The translations under genes were made by a program, and so were the position numbers. Below, piece by piece: positions 38,856 to 50,033 of a stretch of 64,000 bases of DNA; position 1 is the stretch's first letter; every line of letters starts with the position of its first letter. The notes beneath the pieces are model-generated. The model was not told where the DNA came from. It ran no database searches and saw only the letters and a list, made by a program, of their open reading frames with translations. Source of the DNA: Cryptomeria japonica (taxonomy: Eukaryota; Streptophyta; Pinopsida; Cupressales; Cupressaceae); NCBI RefSeq assembly GCF_030272615.1, contig NC_081413.1, forward strand, positions 610,089,209-610,153,208, in the 5' to 3' direction.

Positions 38856-39289
38856 CGGAAACTAGGGTTAGGGCGCACTAGGTGGGGCAGATGGGGTGGA
38901 GTAATTTGTAATAAATGTAGAGCAGAGAAAGAAAGATAAAGAGCAAGTAGATGGGCGAGTTAGGAGGTGCAAACCAGGTGGAGGAGATAAACCCCTCCAC
39001 GAAGATGCAAGAGTACTCCCATGAGCGTGCCTCGATCCAACTTCCAACTTCAAGGTGGGGACGAAAGCGTCGAAAATTCGCAGAGCCTTGTGTGATAGTC
39101 TTCCCTGATCGCGGTCCTCAACCTGTAGTAGTAGTTCACAGTCCGCAGATGTCGTTTGTTGTTCGCAGTCCATAGTTTCTGAATGTTATTCGCAGTCTGC
39201 AGTGGCCATTTGCCTAAACTTTCTTATTTACCCTGTTCGCTGTTTGTTGTTCGCTGTTCGCAGTCCGCAGTCTTCTTCCACTACTCTCC

Positions 39290-39848
39290 TTTTTTATAAT
39301 GCTTATAATGCTTAGGGATAATAACATATATTTTTATGTAGGAAAATAAATAAATAATATAAATATAAATTGATTTTTCTATTATTAGTATGTAAAAGAT
39401 TTGCATTTATGTTAATGATGTTGAGTGATTTGATTAATAAATATTATATGAAATTATTTCATATCATAGTACATTGGATTATTTCATATTTCTATTATAT
39501 AGGTCATCTAATTTTAACTCATTATAAAGTGTCTTAGACTAAAATTCAATATATTTATTTTGTTTCAAGTCTTGAATTTAATTAAAATATATTTTATTTT
39601 TTCATTCTATATAGAATCAATTTTAATGATGGGTGTTGAAACTTGATACAATATTTCAATAATAGTGTACAAAAATATAAGATGTGCTTCAATATAATAT
39701 GTTTATTTTTATTAAAAAAATCAATCTAATTGGAGTCAGTTTTAATATAGGTTTGATACAATCTTTCAATAATAATGTAAAAATATATTAAATTTAAAAT
39801 AAAAATATTATGTCTTAATTTTTTTTTATATTTAATAATATAAATTAC
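39290..39848 (+). repeat. AT-rich repeat, continued between the LINEs
   Basis: Continuation of the unit split by LINE 1. It contains TTTTTATGTAGGAAAATAAA at 39,332, ATGTTGAGTGATTTGATTAA at 39,418 and TATTTATTTTGTTTCAAGTC at 39,550. LINE 2 inserted at its right end. Confidence 0.75.
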
Positions 39849-39865
39849 AATAACTCTACAATATT
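39849..39865 (+). repeat. LINE 2 target duplication, left copy
   Basis: AATAACTCTACAATATT is repeated exactly at 46,437-46,453, right after the A-rich 3' end of LINE 2. Confidence 0.92.
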
Positions 39866-39949
39866 GGTAACATGAGTAATAAGAGAGAGGAGAGGACACC
39901 TGAGAAAACCGTTATTTGATCATGGCAGACCAACATTCTTCGGGATGCC

Positions 39950-41087
39950 ATGGGAAACCGAACTGGTCCAATCGATCAGAAGATTCATCAAACTGAGATC
40001 GATTTGTCTAGCGATACAGAGGAAGATCGTGATCTATGGGAGAAATTCATTATCATATGTCGGTTTGTTGGCCTAAAGATGGAGAGAAGGAAAATTAAAA
40101 CCTGGATCGATAGCAATTGGGGGACGTTTGGTAGTCAAATTTATCCCAAAAGGCTTCTTCATTGTCATATTTGCAGATGAGGAGGAAAAGGATAGGATTA
40201 TGCACCAAGAAAATTGGTTTTTTTGAAGATCATCTGTTATACATACAGCCATGGTTCCCTAATTTTGATCATCTCCCTTTAGCAGTTTTCCGAAAAGGCT
40301 GTTTGGAGCAGATTGTATAACTTGCCTATAGAGAGAGAGTTGTTTGGAGAAGATTTGTAGAACCTTAGGGACTTTTCTAGAGGTGGATAAATGCATCATC
40401 AAAAATGATTCCTATTTGTACGCTCGTTTGAAAATTTCTGCAGTGAAAACCATTTCTTCTAGTATCAATCCGATTTCCTTAGAGAGAAAATGACACCAAC
40501 AGGTTGAAATAGAGAAGGTTATAGTGCCATGTGACCTGTGTGGTAGAAAATTCCATGATCAATCGAAGTGTAGATTGTTCTTTAGACTGGCTAGATGCAG
40601 GAACCCTAGAAGAAATAGACAAACTTGGGTGGTAAAAGTGGTCTCCCCTCCGAAGCACAATCTAAGGCAACCCATGGGAGAGGATAACGCCAATAGGTTT
40701 GCAGTGGAAGATCACCCTATCTTAGGTTACAAAGAGAACATGGTAGGACTAGAAGATGGTATGATCACTCTGGATCCCAATTTGAAGTCCAAATCAAAAT
40801 CTCTGATTAATGCTATCATTGTCAATAAAGGATTGTCTGACACAAAGATTGAATATGAAGTAGGCTCTGAAGAAGATTTCGACAAAGAGGAGGATGAGTT
40901 GGCCAATTTAGATTCTAGATGCATTAGTCAGTCAGCTAATGTCCTTTTGGGCAGGGCAAAGGGAAGCAGAGGTAGGAGAAGTCATAAGCAGGTGAGAGAG
41001 GATAGAGCGAAGGAAAAAGGTATCATTAGTGTTTTTGATTTCATGAAGAAATCTAAGGGAGGAACCACCTCCCTTGGAGGCAGATGA
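39950..41087 (+). pseudogene. LINE 2 ORF1 remnant
   Basis: The N-terminal part (39,950-40,180) contains LWEKFIIICRFVGLKMERRK and WGTFGSQIYPK, resembling the DUF4283 region. Frameshifts and stops occupy 40,180-40,500. The frame then resumes from about 40,500 to 41,087 with zinc knuckle CDLCGRKFHDQSKC and an acidic and then basic tail (SRGRRSHKQVREDRAKEKG). The role is RNA binding in the LINE ribonucleoprotein. Non-functional. Confidence 0.7.
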
Positions 41088-41099
41088 GATCCTCTCATG

Positions 41100-44000
41100 T
41101 AATGTCAGGATTCTGGTGACCCCTGAAAAAAAATGCTTGGTTAAGTGAGCTTTGGACAAGTCTTCTAACAAAGTTGTTTTGCTTCAAGAAACCAAGATAA
41201 ATCTAGATAAGGCCCTTAGTTTTGTAAAATATTGCTCTAAATGGGAAGGTTTCTTTTAGGATGGTAGAGGATCGGCGGGGGGGGGGGTGAGGAATCATGT
41301 GAAATCCTCTAGTGGCGAAAGTCACTCCTATTGAGAAAAATGATTATCAGATGATTTGTCTAGTAGAGAAACTGGGTGGACATATTTGCTTCCCTTTAAT
41401 AAATGTATATGGCCTGACCAAAACTGAGGATAAGGTGAGGGTTTGGCAATAATTAATTGCTCAAATTAAAATATTAGATAGAGATAAGGCTATTGCTGCT
41501 GGAGATTTCAATGCTTTATTGGATCTTGATGATAAGTCGGGTGGTCTTAGGAAGTGCAATAAAGTCATGGAGGACTTCAGAGAGTTTGTTACAAACAACA
41601 GATTATCTGATGTGATCCCTAGTAATGGATTGTACACCTGGACTAATAGAAGACTTAATTTCTCCAAGATTTCAGAAAGGTTAGATAGATTTTTTGTAGG
41701 TGCAACGTCCAGATGGAGGGGCAGACTGTGTTGGCCACCCGGATTCTTCCACAAACTGGTTCAGACCACCTTCCCATTTAATTGATAATAGACAGTGGTA
41801 GGAACAAACTGAGAAATTATTTCAAAATTTTAAGTGTGTGGTGGCGGGAGAGGGATTTTCTCAATCTTCTTAAAAGATGGTGGGAAGAGAGTAATTATTT
41901 TTTGGGTTCTCCAAGTTTCTATTTTGTAAAGAGACTACATTTATTGAAGGATAAAATCAAAAAGTGTAATAAGGAATCGTTCACAAATATTTTTGGTGTG
42001 AAGATAATACTAAAGAAAGAACTGGAAGCTCTTAACGAAGTAGTTATGATCCAAGGGATGACCAATCAGGAATTTGAAAAAGAGAAAGCCCTTCGAGACA
42101 ATCTAAATGAGATTCTCAGAAGAGAAGAGCTATTTTGGAGAGATAAGTTAAGGGAGATGTGGAGTTTGGCAGGGGACTCAAATACGAAGTTCTTCCATTC
42201 GTCAGTCAAAGCAAAGAGGTCCTTAAACAAAATTTCAGCTATTAAGAATGAGGAGGGTGATTGGGGTATGCCAGAAGAGAGGATTGAATAGGCAATCATT
42301 GATCATTTTGTTATTAAAGTACTTGGGACCAAACATAATATCGATCTGACTAGGAACTCTTTGGTAGCGGATGTGATTGAATAATTTGTGTCTTCAGAAG
42401 ATAACGAATATTTAATGGTCATTTTCTCTTCAGGAGATAAAGGAAGCAACCTTTTTGTTGCACCTCAACAAAGCACCAAGGCCAGATGGGTTAACTTTAG
42501 AGGTATATAAAAAATGTTGGGATTTCATGGGAGAAGACATTTGGAAGGTTTTGGAAGAATTTAGAAAAAGAAGAAGATTTTTTAAGGAAATAAACAATAT
42601 GATTATTGTTCTAATTCCAAAGAAGCAAAACTATGAGACAATGGAAGACTATTGACCCATATCTCTATGCAATTCACTCTACAAGATCATATCGAAAGCT
42701 ATGGCCAGTAGACTGAAAAAGATTCTTCACAAATTGGTCTCGAAGAATCAACATGGGTTCACTCGTGGGAGGGAGATATTAGACATTATCATTCTGGTCG
42801 TAGAAACCATTCATTTTATGCAAAAAGATAAAATCAAAGGTATGGTGGTTAAACTAGATGTAAGTAAGGCATATGATAGAGTACAATGGGACTTTCTTTT
42901 GCTAGTATAAGAGAATTTTGGTTTTTGTAGGGAATGGTTGGAATGTATTAAATTTTGTATCTCAACAATTAAATTCTCTGTATTAGTAAATAGCTCTGTA
43001 TGTGGTTTCTTCAAAGCTACTAATGGTTTAAGACAAGAAGATCCCTTTTCCCCATCTTTATTTGTGTTAATGGGAGAGGTATTGGGAAAAAGTATCAAGA
43101 AAAGGCATTGGACGGGATTGTGGAAAGGCACCTGTCTACATCAGGATGTAGAATCAATCACTCACTCGCAGTTTGCAGATGACACAATACTATTAGGGAA
43201 AACATCATTTTAAGAATAAGAGGCAATCAAGAACACATTGGATGAGTATGCTACCATATCAATACAATGCATGCATAAAGAGAAATCTCAAGTGTTTTTC
43301 TTGAATTCAAGTAGAATAATGCAAACTAGGATAGCAGAAATTCTAGAATTTCAGAGTGGAAAATTCCCTTTAAGATATTTTGGAGTTCCAATATGTCTGG
43401 GGGGTAATCGTGCATTGGTGTGGGAAGAGATCATTAACAAATGTTAGTCCAAATCGAATTTGTGGAAAAATAAATGGCTATCACAGGCCGGTAGAATCCA
43501 GATGATTAAATCTATTCTCTCTGTCTCTCCTATTTACAGTATGCCATGTTTTAGGATGTCTCTCAAAGCAAGTGGGAAATTGGATGGTCTCTTAAAATAG
43601 TTTTAATGGGAAGGAGCTAAGGAAGCCAAAATAATTCCTCTAATCAACTGGGAAACAACATTCTTAATTAAGGAAGATGGGGGAGTTGTTCTTAGGAAGA
43701 TGGACCTTCAAAATTTAGCACTGGGAGCCAAAATAGCATAAAAAATGTATTCAAGTCCCCATTAAGTTTGGTGCTAGATTATGAGATGTAAATACCTAGA
43801 CTCCATCGATCCTGAAAGAATATTTATTGTGGCAAATTCAAGTAGAGGTTCAACAGTTTGGAATTTCATCTGGGAAAGAAGAAGGCTGATAATCGATCAC
43901 CTGTCTTGGAAAATTGGAAACGGGAAAAAGGCCAAGTTCTAGAGAGACTCATGGAATGGAGAGCCTGCTTTGACAGAAAGATTTGAGGATTCAGATTGGA

Positions 44001-45300
44001 TAGATGAGGTTGAGGGAAGTATAGGGGATATAGTGGCAGATTACATAGAAGACCAAACACAGAGAGGAGAGCACATAATATGGAAAAATGTGGTATAGGT
44101 AGCAAAACAAACTGCAAAAAACTTGAATACATCCTACTTAAGAGAGTGGTTATTTGGTCAGAGGAAGAAGGCTCTCTGAAATGGTGTGTAGCCAAATCGG
44201 GGGAGTATAAGGTAAGACTGGGTTATGAAATACAAAGAAATAGAATATGCAATTACCAATGGCCTTCATAATTGTGTTGGATTAGAAGAGTTCTTTCAAA
44301 AGCGGGTTCCTTTCTGTGGATATTCCTTCATGGGAGAATACTGATAGGCAACAAACTCAAATCAATAGGTATAGCATGCCTGAGTAGATGCATAATGTGT
44401 AAAGAAGATGAAGAAACCCTAGATCATCTTCTTTTTTGGTGCCTGATGGCCAAATAATGTTGGGATTGGTTCTTTGAAAGGATGATGTGGCATACAGTTA
44501 GAAACAAGCAGTTGAAAGAATTTTCTTTTGTCGTGGCCGATGTCGGGCAAGAGGTCAAAATGGGGAGATCTTTGGATAGTGGGTCCTTCCATTATTGTCT
44601 GGCACGTGTGGACAGAAAGGAACATACATGTTTTTAAGGAGGAGAGTCTCTCCATGATCTCAAACATAGATTGATTGAAGAGGGATATTAATGAAGTGGT
44701 GATATGTAAGCTACATGATAAGAAGGTTCGTGCATATAATAACTAGGATAAAGTTATGAATTCTAGATGGACTTTGAAGGGAAACTCTCCATGCCAGGTG
44801 GTAAATAAGAAGATTGACCGAAAAATAGTAAGATGGAAAGTTCCTCCAAAGGGTTGGAAAAAATTAAACTTCGATGGAGCTAGTAAGGGTAATTCGTGCA
44901 AGGAAAGATATGGTGCAGTATTGAGAGGGGACTTGGGCGAACTGATATGTGTATTATTTGGTGCTTTAGGAGAAACAACTAATAACGAACCAGAATTGAG
45001 AGCCCTTGAAGTAGGTTTATCAATGTGTGAAGAGAAAAGTGTCAAGAAGATAATCATTGAGGGAGACTCACAAGTGAATATGAACGGAGTGGCGAATGTC
45101 AATTTCAACAACTAGAAACTCAAGGGGTGGATGCCTAGAAATCAACAAGTTGTTAGACATAATGGGGGAATTTCAAATAGTTCATTTGTTTTGAGAAGGG
45201 TACAAAGTGGCTGACTAGCCTACAAACCAAGGCATAAGAGAAGAAAATAAAATTAACCATGTGGATAAGGAAGGTACATCTAGAGAATTTGAGGAGATCT
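41100..45300 (+). pseudogene. LINE 2 ORF2: endonuclease, RT, zinc region, RNase H
   Basis: Spread over several frames. Endonuclease C-terminus (41,440-41,785): AIAAGDFNALLDLDDKSG and ISERLDRFFVG. Linker (41,782-42,290): REEL-type block and WSLAGDSNTKFFHSSVKAKR. Reverse transcriptase (42,455-43,750): KAPRPDGLTLEVYKKCW, NMIIVLIPKKQN, NQHGFTRGREI, LDVSKAYDRVQW, GLRQEDPFSPSLFVL and active site FADDTILL near 43,177. Zinc region (44,272-44,457): CIMCKEDEETLDHLLFWC. RNase H (44,850-45,115): KLNFDGASKGNSCKERYGAV, TTNNEPELRALEVGL and IIIEGDSQ, showing D, E and D positions. Stops and at least two frameshifts disable it. Confidence 0.88.
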
Positions 45301-45696
45301 TGCGATGTGATAGACAGGACAGAGCCCATGAAGGAATAGGGTAATTGGCGACACTCTGAATTTGACTAGGATAGGAGTGTTACAAAATGGTTCCTTCGTG
45401 GTTTTTTCAATACTCAAATTAGAAAGTGTAGGTGGATAAAGGATCACAAAATAGAATGAACAGAGATTTCAAAGGGACATCTTAAGTCCTTGAGCAGAGA
45501 GAAAGGCAATTTCTAGGCCGTAGATTATGCAGGCTAGAGAAAGGTCCAAAAGACATCAGAGTTTATATCGGAGATTAGAAAATGAGGTGACAACAAGGTC
45601 TAGGTTCGCATACAAAGGCAACGTCTTCAGAAGGTTAGTATGGTGCATCAATTTGGTCTTAGCCGTTTGTGTGTGAACGAAGCCCTGCAGGAGTAA

Positions 45697-46224
45697 TGCA
45701 TAAGAATTTTCCATACAGATGAAAGAGTTTTTGATGTCGTATGGAGACTTGTTAATAATACTCTTGAAGGGGATAGGCACTTGTGTGACGAGTTTGTGTA
45801 TGAAGTTGTGATCTGCCCATTGGTTGACATTCTGGATTCAAGGGAAAGGTGCATTCAAAGAATCAATGGGTTCATATGGGCAGTGGATGGTCAGGCTATT
45901 GCCAGTGCAATATTGGACCTAGAAGCAAAAAAGTGGGTGAGTATTTTTGGCATATATTTCAACTCGGATAATTATTTATCTTCTAAATCAGAAGAGGGAT
46001 CCGAATCGGAGGATGAAGAGAAACTGCAGTCCAAAGAGGTGAAGAAAAAGAAGAGGAATTTCTTCGAGGATGCTTGGGAGGTATTTAGGGTTGGATTTGT
46101 TAACATGAATCAAGTCCCATTCCAGAGAATGTTGAATTCAGAGGACAATTGGCTCTCAACGACATCTACTGTGAAGGTGGTGGAGATGAGAGAATTTCTG
46201 TCTATTATACTGCAATCAATTTAG
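45697..46224 (+). CDS. Frame near the 3' end of LINE 2, unknown function
   Basis: An uninterrupted frame of about 175 codons after a TAA at about 45,694; there is no clear ATG near its start. It reads FHTDERVFDVVWRLVNNTLE, then RERCIQRINGFIWAVDGQAI, an acidic run (EEGSESEDEEKL), a basic run (KEVKKKKRNFFED) and ends SIILQSI. It lies after RNase H but inside the target duplications, so it travelled with the LINE. I recognise no domain. It may be a captured host fragment or an extra LINE protein. Confidence 0.35.
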   Translation, partial: CIRIFHTDERVFDVVWRLVNNTLEGDRHLCDEFVYEVVICPLVDILDSRERCIQRINGFIWAVDGQAIASAILDLEAKKWVSIFGIYFNSDNYLSSKSEEGSESEDEEKLQSKEVKKKKRNFFEDAWEVFRVGFVNMNQVPFQRMLNSEDNWLSTTSTVKVVEMREFLSIILQSI

Positions 46225-46436
46225 GGGAGGTGGAATATTTGAGAATGTTTAACTAATGTTCAACGATAGTATAGGGATACATATATTGATGTTTCAGTAA
46301 GCCTATATTGGGTAGATTTTTGAAGTAAGTAGTAGGAAGTTAGGATGCTATGGAAGTTAGATCTCATGTAATATGTTTTTTATAAGTAATATAGGGAGCT
46401 ATCCCCATAAAGATAGGACTTGCCAAAAAAAATAAA

Positions 46437-46798
46437 AATAACTCTACAATATTTTTAAAATTATGTATTTAAACTCATAAATAAAATATTAAAAACATAT
46501 TTTAAAAATTAAAAAATGAAATGTAATTTATTATCCAACCATAAGTTTTAAAACTATATAAACTATAATAAATAATATATTTTAAATATTTTAATAATAG
46601 TCTAATGTAAATATATTTTTAATAATATATATGTTATTTTAAGCATATTATCTATAATCTAAACATTGTAATATTGTAATAACTATAATCTACTAGTTAA
46701 TTGTGTATTTTTATTAATATATTTTTTAAAATTTGTATTGGATGATGATAATTATTGTTTACTTTATAATTTTGAAAGAAAATGAATCAAGTTGAATA
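46437..46798 (+). repeat. LINE 2 right target duplication and AT-rich flank
   Basis: AATAACTCTACAATATT (46,437-46,453) is the right copy of the target duplication. AT-rich non-coding sequence then runs to the copia-like LTR. Confidence 0.8.
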
Positions 46799-47310
46799 TG
46801 TTGTGTTCTATCTAGTGAGTGAAAACTGTATATTTTGTATTTTTCTTTTTTAAATTTGTGAGATTATGCTTGAAGCAACCAAGATCAAAGAGACCAATAG
46901 ATAGCACAATGACAAGAGAGATAAAATATGACAAGAATAAACTGTATTCCTATCAAGATGCAAAAGAGATCAACTGGATCATCAAGATTACATACAATGT
47001 ATGACGAGCCTACTTATAAAGGAAAGGCTAAGAGACAAGAGAGCACACAATGATGACATGTGGCTCAATGAGATGCAAGGGTAGGTAGGAGAAATAGTAA
47101 AATATTCCACATGAGGTGGATTACCCACCGAAAGTGGAATGTAACAACAAGATCACACCATAAAAGGTGGAAATTCTCCTACATACACACTCCCAATGTA
47201 TGCACATCTCCCTAAGTTTCTCATATGCAAACTACAATGTTATGAATATACCTAAGTAAACTTAAGTAAAGTGTAATTATATCCAAGATGAATAAATAAT
47301 TACACCAACA
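46799..47310 (-). repeat. Copia-like 3' LTR (minus strand)
   Basis: On the minus strand the 512 bp LTR starts TGTTGGTGTAATTATTTATT at 47,310 and ends TAGAACACAACA at 46,799. A TATA-like CCTTTATAAGTAGG lies at about 47,011-47,024. The polypurine tract CTTAAGGGGGGG (plus 47,311-47,322) directly precedes it, a junction typical of the pol end of copia elements. No second LTR is found in the window. Confidence 0.7.
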
Positions 47311-48790
47311 CCCCCCCTTAAGTGAAACTTAGGGGAATGCACTTAAGTCTACAATGCAACTAAGAAATGCAAGATGGGTCCTGACTACAAGGTCATGTTA
47401 GATACCCATGTATAAATGCAAATGCAATCTCTCATAAAGCGGGGAAAGAGAGAAAAACACAAAGGGAAAAAACCCTCCCTCAAAAGAGAGATGAAAACTA
47501 TGCAAAGAACTCTCAAAGAAGCATGTGAAGGACGAATCCCCATGTGAGGAAAAAGTCCCCCCCATATGAGAGAAGAAGAGAGACTAAGTAGCCCCCCCCA
47601 ATGTAGAATCTGCACCAATGGTAGAAGCTTGAAGCTGAATGAAGAAATTGTTCCACGAACGTCGAACAATGTTCCTCCCCTTGGGAAGAAACAAAACCAA
47701 AGGTGTATCCATGAAGTTTCCCCAATCAAGAATGGAAGATGTAGGAAAAAAACTTATGATGAATGAAGTCTCTGAAAAATGCTCAAGCATCCCCATGTCG
47801 ATGCTAAAATTTACCCCCTCCAAAGGTGGTGTACTGATCCACACTACTAAAAAAGGCACCAATATCTAGTGGAGATGAATGTAGAATAAGACACAAAGAC
47901 TCACATGTATCCTCTAAGAATTAAGATACCTCCTCCAACTGCTGTACATGAGAATCCACAATCATGTCAACCTCAAAAGAATGATCATGTAGAGAATGAA
48001 CAAGAGGATCAGAGTGTTCCCTCGCAACAATCGAAGAAGGATCATCTTCATCAAAGAGAAGATGAATATCATCAATGATGTCTCCCAAATATGCAATGTA
48101 GGTCTCCACAAAAAAATGTGCAATGTTTGTCAAGTAGTCATCCGAAGAAACTGAAGCTGGAAGACATGATATATCTTGTTGCACTGAAGCACAAAAGGGT
48201 AAAACTGTCATACTATCTATATCATCAAGTGCAATACGTGATGTGATATCAATAGGAGGAGAGGAAATGCAAGGCTCAAGAACGAGGTCACATATGAGAA
48301 TCCCCAAGTTCAATTACCCAAAGTTCTCCTCAAAATCTGAATCATCATGTGAAGAATCATCATATGTAAAATCATCCTCATCAATAGGAATAGGAACAAA
48401 ATCCAAAAAGGAATATAACCGAGATGTGCATGATCCACAACTCCAGTCCCAATGATATCTCTACTCTCCAAGTCTCTAATGATAATTGACTTAGGTGTGA
48501 ACTCCACAGTTTTCTTTGTTGGCCCATGTGTGATTTGATAGATGGAAAGAAGATTGTTTGTCGATTCCATGTGATGGTAGCAAGATGCTCCCATTTGACA
48601 CAGGCTAGGATCACGCTGGGAAATATAAAATGACTACAAGCTGTGATCAAACATTTATGAACATCCACCAAAATTCGGGTGTGATAAATGTTTAAATTTG
48701 AAAGTTCACAGAAACGGAAAGGAAAATGAACAGAAGTAGAACTTGACAAAGGTAATGGGCCCACAATTGCCACATAAGAATGCTCAAAGG
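47311..48790 (-). mobile_element. Truncated internal part of a copia-like element
   Basis: Sequence upstream (minus sense) of the LTR. No gag, integrase or reverse transcriptase motif is visible. Open frames exist (48,313-47,921, an acidic protein rich in Asp and Ile; 48,773-48,381), but I recognise no domain. GGGGGGACTTTTTCCTC-type phrases occur near 47,560. The element is cut off at about 48,790, where reversed AT-rich repeat begins. Confidence 0.45.
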
Positions 48791-49190
48791 CTTAGTGTGT
48801 GATGTTTACTTGTTGTCCCTTATTTTATCAAGCATAGATCATAGTATTACTCATACATCATATTAACACCCATAGTTAAATTGACTTCATATAGATTGAA
48901 AAAATCTATTGAAATCACATTTGAAATGAAAAAAAAAACAAATATTTTAAATTTTACTATAATACATTTTGTATTGATATACAATTAGACTTCACCTTTA
49001 TAACAAAAATATCAAATAATCCCAAATACTATAAACTACGTATAAAATAAAATCACTCAACATCATTAACCTAAAAGCAAATTTCTTCTTTATTTTCCTA
49101 AACAAAAATCTACTTTATTCTCCCTCATTAATCATGACCCATAGCTAAGAGATATAATCCCAAGAAGAGTTGTTATGATAGTTGTTGAAA
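48790..49190 (-). repeat. AT-rich LDH-tail repeat, reversed
   Basis: A reversed unit of the AT-rich family, with TTTATTTTCCTAAACAAAAA at 49,089 and ATTCTCCCTCATTAATCATG at 49,116. It lies 3' (in minus sense) of LDH fragment D, as in the other copies. Confidence 0.7.
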
Positions 49191-49306
49191 CATCAAGGAA
49201 AATGGCCCAAGCTGAGTGCCTGAGATGATGTGTCTCCTCCTTGGTCAAGTGAAAATTCACAATGCTAAGAACCCCTCCTCTTCCAATCAATGCAAACAGG
49301 CTAAGA
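49186..49306 (-). pseudogene. LDH 3' end fragment D (minus)
   Basis: The minus strand carries CCTGTTTGCATTGATTGGAA, GAGGAGGGGTTCTTAGCATT and GGAGGAGACACATCATCTCA, matching the end of LDH fragments A and C, then a decayed C-terminus. It is the inverted-arm counterpart of fragment A. Non-functional. Confidence 0.75.
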
Positions 49307-49961
49307 CCAAAACATAGTTCAATTTATATTATCTCTTTAGTTTCATTATTTTGGTAATCATTTCTAATTGATTCATGTATCATTTATTTGGCATATAAAT
49401 TGATTTCTCAATGGATATTGAGAGGATTGAGGAAGAAGAGAATTAAGACTTGAGTAATGACGAGGTAATGAATTTAACAATTCTTCGTTAAAAATTTAAT
49501 ATTATTAGATTATGTGTAATTAATTTTTAATAATTATAATTTCTTAATGCTTGTTAATGAGTAAGAGGAGGTGCTTTTAATCACTATAATTATAAAACTT
49601 TTATAAAGCGGTAGTAGCAATGTGTGTGGTACTCATAGAAGTAACAATGTTGGGTTTGATTATGTTACTACTAGTCTTTTACATTTTTTGTATGGGTGAC
49701 ACCACTCATGTCAATTGTTCTTAAATGACAACCACACTAATAGTAGTATTCCTCAAACCATTATTTAAACTAACATTTATTTTCTCATATAAGATCAAAA
49801 CACCCAAAAATATAATAAACCAACTAATAATAAATTTAGACCAAAATATTACTACATCCTTAAAGACTTGAATAAAACTTTTTCAATTATAAAATGTTGA
49901 CACCGGTTGTTTGCTTCTTATCTAAAATTAATACTGTAGATGGCAAACAGAAAAAATCTTA

Positions 49962-50033
49962 CGCCGTTGCCAGGGATCGAACCCGGGTCACCCGCGTGAC
50001 AGGCGGGAATACTCACCACCATACTACAACGAC
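49962..50033 (-). tRNA. tRNA-Asp (GTC), third copy, two changes
   Basis: Minus-strand copy of the same 72-nt gene with anticodon GTC. It differs at two positions: one A-to-G in the D region (TATGGTGG for TATAGTGG) and one C-to-T in the T stem (CCTGG for CCCGG) that leaves a G-T wobble. Folding is preserved. It may be functional or starting to decay. Confidence 0.93.

Larger units (their letters stand above)
32971..39285 (-). mobile_element. L1-type LINE 1 (minus strand)
   Basis: About 6.3 kb. On the minus strand it has a 5' leader with CGCAGTCCGCAG repeats (about 39,120-39,280), ORF1 with a zinc knuckle, ORF2 with endonuclease, reverse transcriptase and a C-terminal zinc-binding region, a 3'UTR and a poly(A) tail (plus-strand T run at 32,971-32,982). 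It interrupts an AT-rich repeat unit. I could not define a clean target duplication, so the 5' boundary is approximate. Confidence 0.85.
39866..46436 (+). mobile_element. L1-type LINE 2 with RNase H (plus strand)
   Basis: 6,571 bp, bounded by a perfect 17 bp target duplication, with an A-rich end (AAAAAAAATAAAA). It carries ORF1 remnants, an endonuclease-reverse transcriptase, a zinc-binding region, an RNase H domain and a further frame near the 3' end. It is full length but has many stops and frameshifts. Its 5' end faces that of LINE 1, with about 580 bp of AT-rich repeat between them. Confidence 0.92.

Noticed and set aside
32950-39300. Target duplication for LINE 1
   Set aside because: No convincing direct repeat next to the poly(A) end and the 5' leader. 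The weak CTTCTATTC/CTTCTTCC similarity is not enough.
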